Assembly (NCBI RefSeq): GCF_011306175.1
Contig: NZ_CP049913.1
Coordinates: 1-64,000, forward strand
DNA length: 64,000 nucleotides
Direction of reading: 5' to 3'
From: Vibrio sp. HDW18
GTDB taxonomy: Bacteria > Pseudomonadota > Gammaproteobacteria > Enterobacterales > Vibrionaceae
Under the pieces are notes generated by a model that ran no database searches, was not told where the DNA came from, and was given only the letters and a program-made list of their open reading frames with translations. The first letter of the stretch is position 1, and each line of letters starts with the position of its first letter. The position numbers and the translations under genes are program-made. This document shows positions 9,442 to 17,434 of the stretch, in pieces.

Positions 9442-10050
9442 ATGGCAAGAATGAAATTCCTGTGTGACACCAAACGCTGTATCGAATGTAACGGCTGTGT
9501 CACGGCCTGTAAAAATGAAAACGATGATGCGCTGGAATGGGGCATCCAGCGTCGCCGCGTGGTTACGCTCAACGATGGTGAACCGGGTGAAAACTCGATT
9601 TCCGTGGCGTGTATGCACTGTACCGATGCACCTTGTATGGCGGTGTGTCCTGCAGACTGCTTTGTGCATACCGAAGATGGCATTGTGCTGCACAACAAAG
9701 ATCTCTGTATCGGTTGTGGTTACTGCTTGTTTGCTTGCCCGTTTGGTGCGCCGCAGTTTCCCAAACAAGCAGCGTTTGGTGAACGCGGTAAGATGGACAA
9801 ATGCACCTTCTGTGCTGGTGGCCCTGAAACAGAGCCGGGTTCAGAAGCCGAGCGTCGCAAATACGGAGCCAACCGGATTGCCGAAGGTAAGCTGCCGATG
9901 TGTGCATCGCTTTGTTCTACCAAAGCTTTGTTGGCTGGAGATGCGGAAAAGATCTCCGATATTTTCCGTCAACGAGTGGTTGAACGTGGTGCCAAAGGTG
10001 CCGGTTGGACTAACGGTGAAGATCTCGCCTATGATGCAACTCGGAGTTAA
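9442..10050 (+). CDS. fdhB: Formate dehydrogenase iron-sulfur (beta) subunit
   Basis: A 202-residue electron-transfer subunit with four Cys groups for four 4Fe-4S clusters: CIECNGCVTAC (about 13-23), CMHCTDAPCMAVCP (about 57-70), CIGCGYCLFACP (about 91-102), and CTFC with CASLC (about 120-155). It links the catalytic subunit to the cytochrome b subunit on the periplasmic side. It lacks the C-terminal membrane anchor of E. coli FdnH and resembles the short FDH3-type beta subunit. It starts 11 bases after fdhA with a GGAG site and is followed after 6 bases by the gamma subunit, so the three are one operon. Confidence 0.93.
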   Translation: MARMKFLCDTKRCIECNGCVTACKNENDDALEWGIQRRRVVTLNDGEPGENSISVACMHCTDAPCMAVCPADCFVHTEDGIVLHNKDLCIGCGYCLFACPFGAPQFPKQAAFGERGKMDKCTFCAGGPETEPGSEAERRKYGANRIAEGKLPMCASLCSTKALLAGDAEKISDIFRQRVVERGAKGAGWTNGEDLAYDATRS

Positions 10051-10056
10051 CTGGCT

Positions 10057-11124
10057 ATGAGACAACAACTTTCTCGCGCCACTCGTTTTGTGCTGCCTTT
10101 ATTAGCAGCACTGCTATGCTGGTTGGTTCAACCGGCAATGGCAGAGCAGAATACTAAACCGGATGTGGCACAAAAAGAGATGAGCCAACTGGCAGGGGCC
10201 GACTTTTGGCGTCAGGTTCGCCAAGGTGAGGCGGGCTACACCACGTCTCACTCGCCTGAGCATGGCGTGTTGATCAGTAAACCCGGTGAAACTTGGTTTA
10301 TCCTCAAAGAGAAATGGATGTCTCCGGCTGGTGCGGTTGCGATTTTCGGTAGCATTGCGATGGTGGTGCTGGCCTATATCGCAGTTGGCCCACTGATGCT
10401 GAGTAAGCCGCGTACCGGTCGTAAACTCAATCGTTGGTCGCGCTCAGATAGGGCGCTGCACTGGAGTATGGCGTTTACCTTTCTCACTTTGGCGTTCAGT
10501 GGCTTGATGCTGGTATATGGTAAATATTTTTTAAAACCCTATATTCCAGGCCAACTATGGGGCTGGATCATCTATGCCGCCAAGCAGTATCACAACTACA
10601 TGGGGCCACTGTTTTTCATTTTGCTGATGTTGGTACTGCTCAAGTGGTGGCGTAAATCAATATTTAATAAAGTGGATATGCAGTGGTTTATCAAATTAGG
10701 CGGCATGGTGGGTAAGCATAAAGGCACACATCCTTCGGCTGGTTTTTCTAACGCCGGAGAGAAAGCCATCTATTGGCTGCTGATTGTGTTTGGAACCTTT
10801 GCGGCTATCAGTGGGCTAGTGCTCGATTTCCCGATTTTCGGCCAGACCCGCCGTGATATGGAATGGGCCAACCTCATTCATATGTTCTCGGCATTGATCT
10901 TAATCTGTGGCTTTATCTTCCATATTTATATCGGTTTATTTGGTATGGAAGGCGCATTAGAAGGCATGGTGACTGGCAAAGTGGATGAAACGTGGGCCAA
11001 AGAGCATCACGACCTTTGGTATGAAGAAGTGAAACGCCGCGGTGAAATTGAAGAAATGAGTACACCTTCTCAAATGGTGTCACGGGATCAAACAAACGGA
11101 GAGGTGAGCCATGAATCAAGATAG
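10057..11124 (+). CDS. fdhC: Formate dehydrogenase cytochrome b (gamma) subunit
   Basis: A 355-residue membrane subunit that takes electrons from the beta subunit to the quinone pool through haem b. It begins with a signal peptide ending near QPAMA (about residue 29), then a periplasmic stretch, and then about five membrane helices. Likely haem ligands are His in RALHWSMAFTF, QYHNYMGPL, LIHMFSAL and FIFHIYIG. The long N-terminal extension before the first helix near 100 distinguishes it from the short E. coli FdnI. A GGAG ribosome site lies 11 bases upstream. The gene overlaps the next one by 14 bases. Confidence 0.92.
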   Translation: MRQQLSRATRFVLPLLAALLCWLVQPAMAEQNTKPDVAQKEMSQLAGADFWRQVRQGEAGYTTSHSPEHGVLISKPGETWFILKEKWMSPAGAVAIFGSIAMVVLAYIAVGPLMLSKPRTGRKLNRWSRSDRALHWSMAFTFLTLAFSGLMLVYGKYFLKPYIPGQLWGWIIYAAKQYHNYMGPLFFILLMLVLLKWWRKSIFNKVDMQWFIKLGGMVGKHKGTHPSAGFSNAGEKAIYWLLIVFGTFAAISGLVLDFPIFGQTRRDMEWANLIHMFSALILICGFIFHIYIGLFGMEGALEGMVTGKVDETWAKEHHDLWYEEVKRRGEIEEMSTPSQMVSRDQTNGEVSHESR

Positions 11125-11533
11125 CGCGCACAAATCAGTTTGGTTTGTCTACATTGCTAGCTTACTGACGCCTTTTACTTGTTTGCTATCGGGTGTGATT
11201 GGCATCATTTATGCCGGTTACCGATTGGATAAGAACCAAGATGGTGATGTCGCGAATTCTCATTACTATGGGCTAATTCGCAGTTTCTTCCTCTATCTCA
11301 CCTTCTTTGTGGTGCTGATTGTGACGGTAGCAACCAGCAACGGTATCATTATGGGGGTTAATCGTTACTGGATGCATGAAACGTGGCTTGGTCAATTAGG
11401 TTATGCGATCCCTTATTTGGGCGCGTTAATTGCCCTTGCTGCTATTTCGATTTGGATTTGGCGCATCATCCAAGGCATGCAGCAATATCGACGCCATTTA
11501 CCTCATTCGCCCAGCAAAGGACCGAGTTGGTAA
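11111..11533 (+). CDS. Four-helix membrane protein at the end of the FDH operon
   Basis: A 140-residue protein with about four hydrophobic segments (roughly 10-32, 53-77, 92-116 and a short one) and a basic C-terminus. Its overlap with the gamma subunit gene and the GAGAGG ribosome site inside that gene mean it is co-translated with FDH. I do not recognise the family with confidence. It may help membrane assembly of the complex, which is inference from position only. It is the last gene before a strong terminator. Confidence 0.7.
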   Translation: MNQDSAHKSVWFVYIASLLTPFTCLLSGVIGIIYAGYRLDKNQDGDVANSHYYGLIRSFFLYLTFFVVLIVTVATSNGIIMGVNRYWMHETWLGQLGYAIPYLGALIALAAISIWIWRIIQGMQQYRRHLPHSPSKGPSW

Positions 11534-11606
11534 GTTAGCCATTCATTTGTGCTACTTTGTACGGTGATTGATTCGAGATCACAGAGTCAATCACCGTTGA
11601 TAAAAC

Positions 11607-11640
11607 AATGCCCCGAGTCACGGGGCATTCAGCTGTTTGT
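11607..11640 (+). terminator. Terminator of the formate dehydrogenase operon
   Basis: The stem AATGCCCCG (11607-11615) pairs with CGGGGCATT (11621-11629) around a five-base loop. The T-rich stretch that follows begins six bases later, so the tail is looser than ideal. Confidence 0.75.
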
Positions 11641-11696
11641 TTTATAAACATTCGCTTTATAAGTATTTGCTTTATAACTATTTGCTTTATAACCAT
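11637..11696. repeat. Four tandem copies of a 15-bp AT-rich unit
   Basis: Four head-to-tail units of 15 bases share the core TTGCTTTATAA. The third and fourth units differ at a single base; the first two are more diverged. They fill the space between the FDH operon terminator and the end of yajQ. No coding function is seen. Confidence 0.85.
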
Positions 11697-11711
11697 CGTG
11701 GTTATGCGTGA

Positions 11712-12194
11712 TTAATCACGGAAGTTATTGTACTGCAGCGGCTGCTCAAGGTTGGCCTCACGTAGCAGCGCCATCACTTCTTGCAAATCATCGCGCTTTT
11801 TACCCGTCACTCGCACTTTGTCGCCTTGAATCGACGCTTGCACTTTAATTTTGGCATCTTTGATCAGTTTGACGATTTTTTTGGCCAGTAACGCTTCCAA
11901 ACCTTGTTTAAAATCCGCTTCTTTGTACCAGTTTTTGCCGATATGGACTGAGTCGTTGGCTTTCATGGCTCGCGCATCAACCCCACGTTTGGCGAGATTA
12001 CCACGCAAAATATCCATCATCTGTCCAAGCTGAAAATCATCTTCAGCCGCCAGTTTAACGGTCTCTTCTTTCAGAGAAAAACTGGCCTCTACGTTGCGAA
12101 AATCAAAGCGAGTCGCCAGTTCACGAGTGGCGTTATCTACCGCGTTACGCAGTTCAACGGCATCAATTTCTGAAACAATATCAAAAGAAGGCAT
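11712..12194 (-). CDS. yajQ: YajQ family nucleotide-binding protein
   Basis: A 160-residue UPF0234 protein built of two similar alpha/beta halves; the N-terminus [11 protein letters not shown] and the block [24 protein letters not shown] are typical. Family members bind nucleic acids or nucleotides, and the Xanthomonas relative binds cyclic di-GMP; the function here is inferred only from that. It is cytoplasmic. The start ATG at 12194 lies nine bases after the DAHP synthase stop, so the two are probably one transcript. Confidence 0.92.
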   Translation of the reverse strand: MPSFDIVSEIDAVELRNAVDNATRELATRFDFRNVEASFSLKEETVKLAAEDDFQLGQMMDILRGNLAKRGVDARAMKANDSVHIGKNWYKEADFKQGLEALLAKKIVKLIKDAKIKVQASIQGDKVRVTGKKRDDLQEVMALLREANLEQPLQYNNFRD

Positions 12195-12203
12195 AAGTTT
12201 TCC

Positions 12204-13265
12204 TTAATTACGGGAACGACGAACTTTGATCGATTGTGCCAACATGTCGAGCATGGTGGCGGTATCGTCCCATCCTAAACACGGATCGGTGATCGAAAGT
12301 CCATAAGTCAGGTTATTGAGATCATGCATTGGCTGGTTACCTTCCACAAGGAAACTTTCCGCCATAATGCCAGCAATTTGGTGGCTGCCCGCGGCGATCT
12401 GTTGGCAAATATCACGCGCGACATCCAGTTGTTGACGATGCTGCTTTTGGCAATTGGCATGGCTAAAATCAACCACTAAGCGCTCAGCCAAATTGAACTC
12501 GGCTAACTGTTGGCACGCCTCATTAATCGCCTCAGCCGCAAAGTTGGGGCCTGTATCTCCACCACGTAAAATGACGTGTCCAAATGGATTTCCACTGGTG
12601 CGGTAAACGGTCATGCGGCCATTCTTATCTGGTGAATAGAAATAGTGTGACGCCTTGGCCGCTCGGATCGCATCAATCGCGACTTTCACATTGCCGTTGG
12701 TGGCGTTTTTAAAACCAACCGGGCAAGAAAGGGCCGAGGCCATCTCGCGGTGAATTTGTGATTCAGTGGTACGGGCTCCAATGGCACCCCAAGTGATAAG
12801 GTCAGCAATATATTGCCCAGTCACCATGTCAAGAAATTCTGTCGCGGTCGCTAAACCGAGTTTATTGACATCGAGCAGTAATTGGCGCGCTTTATTGAGG
12901 CCGGTTTCTAAAGCGTAGGAGCCATCTAAATTAGGATCGGTGATCAAACCTTTCCAGCCAACGACTGTGCGCGGTTTTTCAAAGTAAGTGCGCATCACCA
13001 CAAACAATTGCTCTTGGTAATTGTTTTGTAGCGCAGCTAGGCGGCGGGCGTATTCGAGCGCTGCATCGGTATCGTGAATCGAGCAAGGGCCAACAATCAC
13101 CAACAAGCGATCATCCTCACCAGTCAAGATCCGTTCAATTTGACGCCGAGACTGTGCAATTCTTGACGCGACAGGTTCGGTGATCGGGTGGGCGAGGCTC
13201 AATTCGGCGGGTGTTGGCATTGGACCCAATGCTTGGGTTCTTAATTCATCAGTTTTCAGTGGCAT
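12204..13265 (-). CDS. aroH: 3-deoxy-7-phosphoheptulonate (DAHP) synthase, class I
   Basis: The enzyme condenses phosphoenolpyruvate and erythrose 4-phosphate in the first step of aromatic amino acid synthesis. The 353-residue protein has the class I motifs VGPCSIHD, RTYFEKPRTVVGWKGL, GARTTESQIHREMAS and DFSHANCQKQH (metal site). The N-terminus TDELRT and overall pattern are nearest to E. coli AroH, the tryptophan-sensitive form, so the symbol is a best guess among AroF/G/H. It lies upstream of and close to yajQ. I found no clear leader peptide or TrpR operator in the 159 bases upstream. Confidence 0.9.
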   Translation of the reverse strand: MPLKTDELRTQALGPMPTPAELSLAHPITEPVASRIAQSRRQIERILTGEDDRLLVIVGPCSIHDTDAALEYARRLAALQNNYQEQLFVVMRTYFEKPRTVVGWKGLITDPNLDGSYALETGLNKARQLLLDVNKLGLATATEFLDMVTGQYIADLITWGAIGARTTESQIHREMASALSCPVGFKNATNGNVKVAIDAIRAAKASHYFYSPDKNGRMTVYRTSGNPFGHVILRGGDTGPNFAAEAINEACQQLAEFNLAERLVVDFSHANCQKQHRQQLDVARDICQQIAAGSHQIAGIMAESFLVEGNQPMHDLNNLTYGLSITDPCLGWDDTATMLDMLAQSIKVRRSRN

Positions 13266-13424
13266 GCAAGCGCCTATCCTGTTGTGGCGAAGCGCTAAAG
13301 ATAGCGAATTTGCCAGAGAGAATAAACCATTGCACCGTAAACAACGGTGTAAATGGCGTTAAATTGAGTGGCTGAAATAACATTTGGCGAAACTTTCCAC
13401 ACTCTCGCTCGACGAATATAGCGC

Positions 13425-14825
13425 TTAGGTCAGCGGAATGGATTCAATATCGACAATCCGACTCCGATTGAGCACGATTTTCCAACGGTAGTAGGTCGGT
13501 TCAGCTTTATGATGATTCTCTTTGACAATCAAATTCAGCAGATGACGTTTTTCCACCGACTCGCGGCTCACTTGACCATTGTTGAGCTGATAAATGTAGT
13601 TGGAGCCCTTATCCATCTGGCGCATGATGGCCCGCAGATCGACCATTAAGGTTTCGCGCGTCTCTTCATAGCCACTCATAAAGCGTGAGGTTGACATCTC
13701 AGTATGCGACCGATAATGCAAGATCTGCTCTTCACGCTGCACAATACGTTTTTTACGGATCGCTTGTATCCGGTCGGGGAGGTCGCTCAATTTTTTATAA
13801 TCCAACCACTCTTCTTTATCGCCCACCTGTTTACCTGTGGTCGGGTCAAAATAGTGGCGGCGCCATTTTGCTTTGCCTTTACTGATCCAACGCCACATCA
13901 TGTCACGCAAATCATCTTTAAAAATTTCGCGTAACGCATAAATAAACGACATGGCAATGATAAAAGAGGCGGTAATCTCTCCCCAGTAATCACGGGCAGA
14001 AATCGCAGTAATCGTCACTGCCACCATGACTAAACCGGTGGCCAGTCCTTTCACCGCGCGCTTGGTATTGTTGCCAAGTGACACTATTTTTTCATTAAGG
14101 ATGATCGGATGCTCGATCAGCCGGCGCAGCAAACGCATTTTATTACTTAAGCGAGTAATGTCTTGATTGGCTTGATCGGAGTTGTATTGATTGAGCGCCC
14201 GATGAGCTTGTTCTTTTTCAATCAGAGTGATCAGGCGATCTTTATTAATTTTGTACTCATTATCCCGTGTCATGTGCGCAATCATCGATAAAAAACTTTG
14301 CTCGGTGTACCAAGACAGGTAGTTATCAATGTTGGCGTAGTAACGCTTCAACTGCTCTTCATAGGGAATGCTACGCCGTAACCGACGTAAAATATCCAGC
14401 GACAACTCAATCACACTGTCCACTTCCTCCACACTGACCGTATCACTGGTGTTATTAAGCTGCGCGACCGCTTTATCCAGCGCAATCACATACTGGTAAG
14501 CAAACAAGCTCAAACTCACGCGATATTGTGTGGTGGAAAGATGACCACGCTGGGCGAGGCGGCTGTGTACCAGCGGCAGTAGGATCTGATCACTGTAATA
14601 GGCACGCTGCTGGTGGATCGAGCTATAAAAAAATTCAGATTCGGAGATCACTTCCGGTGAAATATCCAATTCACCCGGAATAAACAGATAAAAGTTGAGA
14701 TCAAGCTCTTTGCTGCCTCTCATCTGGCTGACAATCGTCAAGGTTGCCGCATCTTGCTGCTCTACGGTAATCAACGAAAACTCCTGTAAAATTGCGGGAT
14801 TTATTGCTCGAATGCGAGAAAGCAT
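13425..14825 (-). CDS. Unrecognised protein with a central membrane hairpin
   Basis: A protein of about 466 residues that I do not recognise. The N-terminal half is soluble and mostly helical. Two adjacent hydrophobic segments near 262-305 (GLATGLVMVAVTITAIS and ASFIIAMSFIYAL) suggest a membrane hairpin with both ends in the cytoplasm. The C-terminal half is charged and basic. The frame runs up to a TTG at 14852; I prefer ATG at 14825, although neither has a good ribosome site. It is divergent from cvfB with only about 50 bases between the two starts. Confidence 0.75.
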   Translation of the reverse strand: MLSRIRAINPAILQEFSLITVEQQDAATLTIVSQMRGSKELDLNFYLFIPGELDISPEVISESEFFYSSIHQQRAYYSDQILLPLVHSRLAQRGHLSTTQYRVSLSLFAYQYVIALDKAVAQLNNTSDTVSVEEVDSVIELSLDILRRLRRSIPYEEQLKRYYANIDNYLSWYTEQSFLSMIAHMTRDNEYKINKDRLITLIEKEQAHRALNQYNSDQANQDITRLSNKMRLLRRLIEHPIILNEKIVSLGNNTKRAVKGLATGLVMVAVTITAISARDYWGEITASFIIAMSFIYALREIFKDDLRDMMWRWISKGKAKWRRHYFDPTTGKQVGDKEEWLDYKKLSDLPDRIQAIRKKRIVQREEQILHYRSHTEMSTSRFMSGYEETRETLMVDLRAIMRQMDKGSNYIYQLNNGQVSRESVEKRHLLNLIVKENHHKAEPTYYRWKIVLNRSRIVDIESIPLT

Positions 14826-14874
14826 ACCAGAGATAACGTATAATCTCCGCAAATTTGCTGTGAGACAGTTTTAT

Positions 14875-15708
14875 ATGATTAACATTGGTCAAATTAATAG
14901 TTTAGAAGTCGTGAAATTCGCTGAATTTGGCGTTTTTTTGGATGCCGGTGAATACGGAACCACTTTGCTGCCTAAGCGTTTTGTACCGGAAGGGATTGAA
15001 ATCGGGCAGTTTATTGATGTTTTTCTGTATTTTGATTCAGAAAACCAACTGGCTGCGACGACTGAAACCCCGATTGCTCAGGTTGGCGAATGGGGCTTAA
15101 TGACCATCGAAGGGGTGAATAACACTGGCGCATTTGCGAATTGGGGCATCAAAGGTAAAGATTTGCTGATCCCTTACAGTGAGCAGCGAGCGCGTTTTAA
15201 TGCAGGGCAAACAATTTTAGTTTATGTCTACACTGATAAAGCGTCAGGCCGTATTGTTGGCACCACCAAATTCAACAAATGGCTGGATAAAACGCCGGCT
15301 CGTTATACGCCAAATCAGGCGGTCGATTTGATCATTGCCGAACGCTCTGAACTTGGTTTCAAAGCGATTGTGAATGGCACCCACTGGGGGATGATTTTCG
15401 CCTCTGATGTGTTTGGTAAGTTATTCATTGGTAAGAAGCTGAAAGGCTACATTAAAAGTGTCCGCGAAGATGGCAAGATCGATCTGGCACTGCAAAAAAT
15501 CGGCACCGAAAAAATGGATGATCTGAGCACTAAGATTTTAGACACTTTAGCTAAAAAAGGCGGTTTTCTGCCGTTAAGCGATAAATCCACACCAGAAGCG
15601 ATTTTTGCCACTTTCCGCACCAGTAAAGGTACCTTTAAAAAGACGATTGGCAGCTTGTATAAGCAAGGCAAAATCGTGATTGAGGATGAGGGGATTCGCT
15701 TAGCTTAA
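14875..15708 (+). CDS. cvfB: CvfB-type S1 RNA-binding protein
   Basis: A 277-residue cytoplasmic protein with S1-type OB folds in the first two-thirds (IGQINSLEVVKFAEFGVFLDAG; LGFKAIVNGTHWGMIF) and a winged-helix C-terminus (about 215-277: FRTSKGTFKKTIGSLYKQGKI). CvfB proteins bind RNA and affect virulence gene expression in Staphylococcus; the role in Vibrio is unknown. ATG at 14875 matches the family N-terminus MINIGQ; the longer frame from 14695 runs through the divergent gene. The ribosome site (GAGACAG) is weak. Confidence 0.9.
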   Translation: MINIGQINSLEVVKFAEFGVFLDAGEYGTTLLPKRFVPEGIEIGQFIDVFLYFDSENQLAATTETPIAQVGEWGLMTIEGVNNTGAFANWGIKGKDLLIPYSEQRARFNAGQTILVYVYTDKASGRIVGTTKFNKWLDKTPARYTPNQAVDLIIAERSELGFKAIVNGTHWGMIFASDVFGKLFIGKKLKGYIKSVREDGKIDLALQKIGTEKMDDLSTKILDTLAKKGGFLPLSDKSTPEAIFATFRTSKGTFKKTIGSLYKQGKIVIEDEGIRLA

Positions 15709-15732
15709 TTGCGGCGGTTAACCCAACCTCAA

Positions 15733-15770
15733 CGCATAAAAAGAGGCCCTAACAGTCAGGTTTAGGGCCT
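15733..15770 (-). terminator. Terminator downstream of rsmF
   Basis: Read on the minus strand, AGGCCCTA and TAGGGCCT form a stem around an 11-base loop and are followed by CTTTTTA. This fits the end of the rsmF transcript, about 125 bases past its stop. The reverse orientation lacks a T-run. The 120 bases between it and rsmF show nothing else I can name. Confidence 0.7.
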
Positions 15771-15893
15771 AGGGGAATGGCTCCGAAGAGCCTGCGCTAA
15801 TCAACATCAAATCGCGATTGGTTTAGCTGTAAGCTTAGTATACTGCTTGAAAATAGCGACCCGTGTTGACAATTTCATTCGATGGTTGAGCAC

Positions 15894-17321
15894 TTAAAAC
15901 AGATTTTTATCTCTCACCAGCTCTCTTGGTAAGCCGTTTTTCACTCGATTACCGACCCATTTACCAAGACCAATCACATGGTTAGCGTAACGGACCATCA
16001 CTTCGCCTTGAGCGCTGTTCCCGCAGGGTCTGACATCTCGCCCCATAAACCATTCTCGAGCTTGATCGATATCCAATTCAACGCAGTGTGCGAGATTATC
16101 GCTAGCAAGACAGGTTGCCACTTGGTGCTGCCAACGATAACCGGATTTATGTGCTTCAGCAATTTTTATGCCCATGCGCGAAAAACGTAATTCACCCAGT
16201 AATGGCTCTAATGCCTGTGGAAATAACCACACATCATTATCTCGTAACCAAATTTGTGAGTGCTCCGGTAAGGTCACGCCAAGTGCGCGATGTAACTGCT
16301 GGGCAATTTCACTTTGCTGCTTAGCACTGGCTTTGCTAAATGGGAACTTACCTAACCGTTTGTGTACTTCAGGGGTTGGGATGGCCGCCAATTTGCGAAT
16401 CTTGGCGACAAAAAAACCTTCACAGTCATACATCTGCGGGAATATGTGTAGAAAACCTTCTTCCGTCAGAGCACGGTCGGCTTGCGCAAATAAATCCGCC
16501 AGTGACTCAAAACTGACCGCATCGCCATAGGTCTGTTTTAGATGCCAACAGACTTGCTGGTTTTCTTCACGGCTGAGGGTACAAGTTGAGTAAACTAACG
16601 TGCCGCCAACTTTCAGTGCCTGAAAGGCACTCTCAAGTAAGGCTTTTTGCGTCGCGGCGATCGAATGAATCGCTTGCATACTCCAGTTTTTCATCGCATC
16701 CGGATCTTTGCGAATGGTGCCTTCTCCCGAACAGGGTGCATCAATCAGCACCGCGTCAAAACACTCAGGCAGCCAACCTCCAAATACGCAGCCATCAAAA
16801 TTGGTCAGCGCACTGTTTCGTACACCACAGCGTTCAATGTTGGCATGCAACACTTTAACTCGGCTGGCGGAAAACTCATTGGCAACCAACACTCCTTGGT
16901 TGTGCATTAGCGCGGCGATCTGTGTGGTTTTCGAACCCGGAGCGGCGGCCATATCCAGTACCCGCTTATATTCAGCGTTACCCATAAATAGCGCTGCAAC
17001 AGGCAGCATGGAACTGGCTTCCTGAATGTAAAACAACCCTGCCATATGCTCCGCACTATTGCCAAGCGGTACTTGGCTTTCATCGGCTTCAATCCAAAAT
17101 CCATTATCACACCAAGGCACCGGAGTGAGTTGCCAACCGTGCTGATTGGCACGCTGTACAAAATCGGTGACTGAAATTTTTAGGGTATTGACGCGAATGC
17201 TTTTACGCAGTGGCCGTTGGCAAGCGGCAATAAAATCCGCGAGCTGCGTTGAGTCGGGGAGTATTTGCGCCATCGATGCGATAAATTCTTCAGGCAGGGC
17301 AATGTTCGGATGCACAGGCAA
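15894..17321 (-). CDS. rsmF: 16S rRNA (cytosine-1407-C5)-methyltransferase RsmF
   Basis: RsmF puts a methyl group on C1407 of 16S rRNA in the 30S subunit. The 475-residue protein has the SAM-binding segment LDMAAAPGSKTTQIAALM near 120-137, the catalytic DAPCSGEG and the second cysteine motif STCTL, as in other NOL1/NOP2/Sun enzymes. The C-terminal RNA-binding region ends PRELVRDKNLF, as in E. coli. The first start is TTG at 17321; GTG at 17315 has better spacing to GGAAC and is an alternative. The gene follows letB, the same order as in E. coli. Confidence 0.94.
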   Translation of the reverse strand: MPVHPNIALPEEFIASMAQILPDSTQLADFIAACQRPLRKSIRVNTLKISVTDFVQRANQHGWQLTPVPWCDNGFWIEADESQVPLGNSAEHMAGLFYIQEASSMLPVAALFMGNAEYKRVLDMAAAPGSKTTQIAALMHNQGVLVANEFSASRVKVLHANIERCGVRNSALTNFDGCVFGGWLPECFDAVLIDAPCSGEGTIRKDPDAMKNWSMQAIHSIAATQKALLESAFQALKVGGTLVYSTCTLSREENQQVCWHLKQTYGDAVSFESLADLFAQADRALTEEGFLHIFPQMYDCEGFFVAKIRKLAAIPTPEVHKRLGKFPFSKASAKQQSEIAQQLHRALGVTLPEHSQIWLRDNDVWLFPQALEPLLGELRFSRMGIKIAEAHKSGYRWQHQVATCLASDNLAHCVELDIDQAREWFMGRDVRPCGNSAQGEVMVRYANHVIGLGKWVGNRVKNGLPRELVRDKNLF

Positions 17322-17434
17322 GTTCCGTTGTTCAATTAAGGCCGGTGATTATAACCAGATAGCCCAAGGACATAAAGGCTTGCCAAACAAGTGACAAAGC
17401 AGCCTATGGCTGCTTTGTGCTTGCTAAAAGTGAT

